6,857 bases of DNA, taken from Chloroflexota bacterium (GTDB taxonomy: Bacteria > Chloroflexota > Limnocylindria > Limnocylindrales > CSP1-4). A model generated the notes under the pieces. That model saw only the letters and a list, made by a program, of their open reading frames with translations. It ran no database searches and was not told the origin of the DNA. A program made the translations under genes and the position numbers. Every line of letters begins with the position of its first letter. Positions within the stretch are counted from its first letter, which is position 1. Shown piece after piece: positions 5,078-6,857 of the stretch. Location: NCBI GenBank assembly GCA_016875645.1, contig VGPE01000154.1, forward strand, positions 1 to 6,857, given 5' to 3'.

Positions 5078-5953
5078 GTGAGCGAGTCGGGGGCGCTGCA
5101 CGCGGCAGCAGGGGGAGGAAGAGGGCGGGCCCGTGGCACCGGGCCGCTGGCTGACCAGGTTGCGCTCGTCACGGGCGCCGGCCGGGGACTCGGTCGCGCC
5201 TACGCCCTCCACCTGGCATCGCTTGGCGCCGACATCGTCGTCAATGACATCCGGCTGGACTCGGCAGCCGATGTCGGCGAGTCACTCTCCGCCCCGACGG
5301 TGATGGACGAGGTGGAAGCGCTCGGCCGGCGGGCCATCGGAATCGCGGCGGACGTGCGCGACAAGGCCAGTGTGGACGCGATGGTGGATGAAGCGGTCGG
5401 CGTCTTCGGCCGGTTGGACATCCTGGTGAACAACGCCGGCGGCTCGCTTGCCCCGCACGATCGGAGCTACCCCTCCATCATGCCGGAGGAGGATGTGCGC
5501 TGGATGCTGGACCTGAACCTCCTCGGCGCGATCTTCTGCTCGCAGGCGGCGATCCGGCACATGAAGCCCCGTCGCGCGGGTCGGATCGTCAACGCGGCTG
5601 CCCACGCCGGGATCACCGTGATCGCCGAGTGGGGCGGCTCCCTGGCGAACTACTCGATCGCCAAGACCGGGCTGGTCCACTACACCAGGCTCCTCGCCGC
5701 CGAGGTGGGACCGCACGGCATCCGCGTCAACGCGATCGCCCCAGCCAGTGTGCACACCGTCCGCGTTGACGCGGCCACCGGCTGGGACGACCCCGAGCGC
5801 GAGGCCGAGTGGGCCCGCCAGATCCCGCTTCCGCGGATCGGGACTCCGCTCGACGTTGCGCGGGTCGTCGAGTTCCTGGTCACGGACCTGTCAGGCTACG
5901 TCACCGGCCAGTGCATCTCCGTATGTGGCGGCCTCTACCTCGGGCCGTCGTAG
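5078..5953 (+). CDS. Short-chain dehydrogenase/reductase (SDR), catalytic serine apparently replaced
   Basis: The 291-aa protein is a classical SDR, a cytoplasmic NAD(P)-dependent alcohol/ketone oxidoreductase. It shows the cofactor loop TGAGRGLG (32-39), an acidic residue after the second strand (VVNDIRL, D57) favouring NAD, ADV (91-93), NNAG (118-121) and the active-site YSIAK (Y192, K196). The C-terminal block is VTGQCISVCGG. The position normally holding the catalytic serine (IVNxSS) reads VNAAAHAG, so Ala (A175) stands there. The distance to the tyrosine is also about four residues longer than in FabG. S188 lies nearby but out of register. The first 20 or so residues are Gly/Ala/Arg-rich and outside the fold. 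The GTG start has GGAGG before it. The aldolase gene follows after 16 bases, so the two are probably cotranscribed, and a role on a 2-keto-3-deoxy sugar acid or lactone is plausible but inferred. Confidence 0.92.
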   Translation: MSESGALHAAAGGGRGRARGTGPLADQVALVTGAGRGLGRAYALHLASLGADIVVNDIRLDSAADVGESLSAPTVMDEVEALGRRAIGIAADVRDKASVDAMVDEAVGVFGRLDILVNNAGGSLAPHDRSYPSIMPEEDVRWMLDLNLLGAIFCSQAAIRHMKPRRAGRIVNAAAHAGITVIAEWGGSLANYSIAKTGLVHYTRLLAAEVGPHGIRVNAIAPASVHTVRVDAATGWDDPEREAEWARQIPLPRIGTPLDVARVVEFLVTDLSGYVTGQCISVCGGLYLGPS

Positions 5954-5957
5954 CGCC

Positions 5958-5964
5958 AGGAAGG
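5958..5964 (+). promoter_or_regulatory. Ribosome binding site AGGAAGG for the aldolase gene
   Basis: The purine-rich AGGAAGG ends five bases before the GTG at 5970 and lies between the SDR stop codon and the aldolase start. It supports this start and an independently translated second gene in the operon. Confidence 0.6.
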
Positions 5965-5969
5965 CCATC

Positions 5970-6857
5970 GTGAACCTGCATCCGCTCCATGCCCGCCTCA
6001 GCGGAGCGTTCATTGCCCCGATCGTCCCGATGCGAGACGACGGGCGAGTGGACGGGGATGCTGTGGCCGCCCTGACGCGGTTCATCATGGCGGCCGGTCT
6101 TGCGGGCCACGGTGGCCTGCTGCCCGCAAGCTCCACTGGCGAGTTCATGAGCCTCTCGGAGGCCGAGTACGACCGGGTCATCGGCGAAACGGTGGCGGCG
6201 GCCGGCGGCGCCGTGCCCGTCATCGCGGGCGCGAATCACATGGACACCGCGGGCGCGGTGGATCGGGCGCGACGGGCGCAGCGACTGGGTGTCGACGGCG
6301 TGCTGGTGGGACCGCCGTTCTACTTCCGGCCCACACGCGAGGAAGTCATCGACCACTTCCGGCGGATCAGCGATGCCGTCGAGATCGGCGTCCTAGTGTA
6401 CGACAACACCTTCGCCACGCAGCTCGACATCGACGAGGACCTGTTCGCCGCGCTCGCCCAGATGCCGAAACATCGTCGGCACCAAGGACGGCACGATGGA
6501 CATCTTCGCGTTCGACGCCATCCGGCGGCGGGTGGGCGACCGGATCGCGATCCTGAGTGCTCCGGGCGAGTGGAACGAGCCGGCTGCCCGGCTGGAGGGC
6601 GCCCCGGGCTTCGTCTCGGTGCTGGGGACGCTCGCGCCCGAGCTGACGGTGGCACTGGAGCGCCTCGTCCGGGCCGGCGACCACGAGTCGGCAGCCGCAC
6701 TGTCAAACCGGATCCGCCCGCTGATGCGGGCGATCGAACCGGATGTGGGTGGGACATACATCGCCGCGCTCAAGGCCGGCCTCTGGATGCGGGGATTTGC
6801 GGCGGGCCCGGCGCGTCCCCCAGAGCGGAACCTGCACGATCATGAACTGGCCACACT
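5970..6857 (+). CDS. DapA-family class I aldolase/lyase, +1 frameshift before catalytic lysine, 3' end outside window
   Basis: This encodes a dihydrodipicolinate synthase/N-acetylneuraminate lyase family enzyme, which forms a Schiff base with pyruvate or a 2-oxoacid. Residues 1-166 in the first frame show FIAPIVPM, the substrate loop PASSTGEF (52-59) and the catalytic tyrosine Y144 (VLVYDNTF). After 6467 the homology jumps by one base: from 6469 the other frame reads NIVGTKDG, the classic strand with the Schiff-base lysine (K172 after correction, 28 residues past the tyrosine, as in E. coli DapA Y133/K161). It runs without a stop to the window end (RPPERNLHDHELAT). Uncorrected, the first frame ends at 6845 with an unrelated tail and no catalytic lysine. 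The arginine of true DHDPS (YNxPSRTG) is missing here (YDNTFATQ), so a sugar-acid aldolase or dehydratase role is likelier than lysine synthesis. Start GTG at 5970 has a good ribosome site. Confidence 0.85.
6468..6470 (+). other. Frameshift site: one extra base in AAA
   Basis: The sequence CCGAAACATC would read Pro-Asn-Ile, the expected MPNIVGTKD, if one A were removed. As given, the frame changes to Pro-Lys-His. The site is a short homopolymer, typical of a replication slip or an assembly error. Confidence 0.85.

Noticed and set aside
4861..5154. Frame beginning with a lipoprotein-like signal (VAILVRSLLAAACSG)
   Set aside because: After the first 25 residues the translation is Arg/Pro/Ala-rich without structure, it overlaps the SDR gene, and no ribosome site precedes it. 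A decayed lipoprotein start is possible but not supported.
1..6857. Defence system, CRISPR array, toxin-antitoxin pair, prophage or insertion sequence
   Set aside because: No regularly spaced direct repeats, transposase, integrase, nuclease or paired small genes are visible. All substantial coding frames are metabolic enzymes.

Overview
This is a GC-rich (roughly 70% by eye) bacterial chromosome segment. It carries six protein genes that look metabolic. Start codons are mixed ATG and GTG, and there is no tRNA, rRNA, CRISPR array or recognisable mobile element. High GC with this gene mix would fit a free-living soil or water bacterium such as Chloroflexota or Actinomycetota. That placement is inference from composition, since nothing in the window is a taxonomic marker.

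Layout. Two genes read leftward: a tandem GNAT acetyltransferase (1-892, cut by the window start) and an enolase-superfamily enzyme of the mandelate racemase subgroup (1066-2181). A 176-base divergent region (2182-2357) holds two perfect 8-bp inverted repeats. It separates the enolase gene from a rightward D-2-hydroxyacid dehydrogenase (2358-3413). A 310-base gap (3414-3723) contains a striking 17-nt inverted repeat. It is followed by a luciferase-like flavin/F420 oxidoreductase (3724-4749), a second gap (4750-5077), and a probable operon of a short-chain dehydrogenase (5078-5953) and a DapA-family aldolase (5970 to the window end). The aldolase reading frame is broken by one extra base just before its catalytic lysine.

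How the genes may work together. Enolase-superfamily dehydratase or cycloisomerase, SDR, DapA-family lyase and 2-hydroxyacid dehydrogenase are the classes that recur in bacterial sugar-acid catabolism. In such a route a sugar acid or lactone is dehydrated to a 2-keto-3-deoxy acid, optionally oxidised, cleaved to pyruvate plus an aldehyde, and the small oxoacid is reduced. The luciferase-like enzyme does not fit that scheme obviously, and no transporter or regulator lies in the window. The substrate cannot be read from sequence alone.

I see no defence, toxin-antitoxin or other new type of system. The most interesting items are the frameshift at the aldolase active site, the dyad-rich gap before the luciferase-like gene, the paired inverted repeats in the divergent promoter, several family-atypical active-site residues (SDR, dehydrogenase, enolase), and a recurring hexamer placement suggesting leaderless transcripts.
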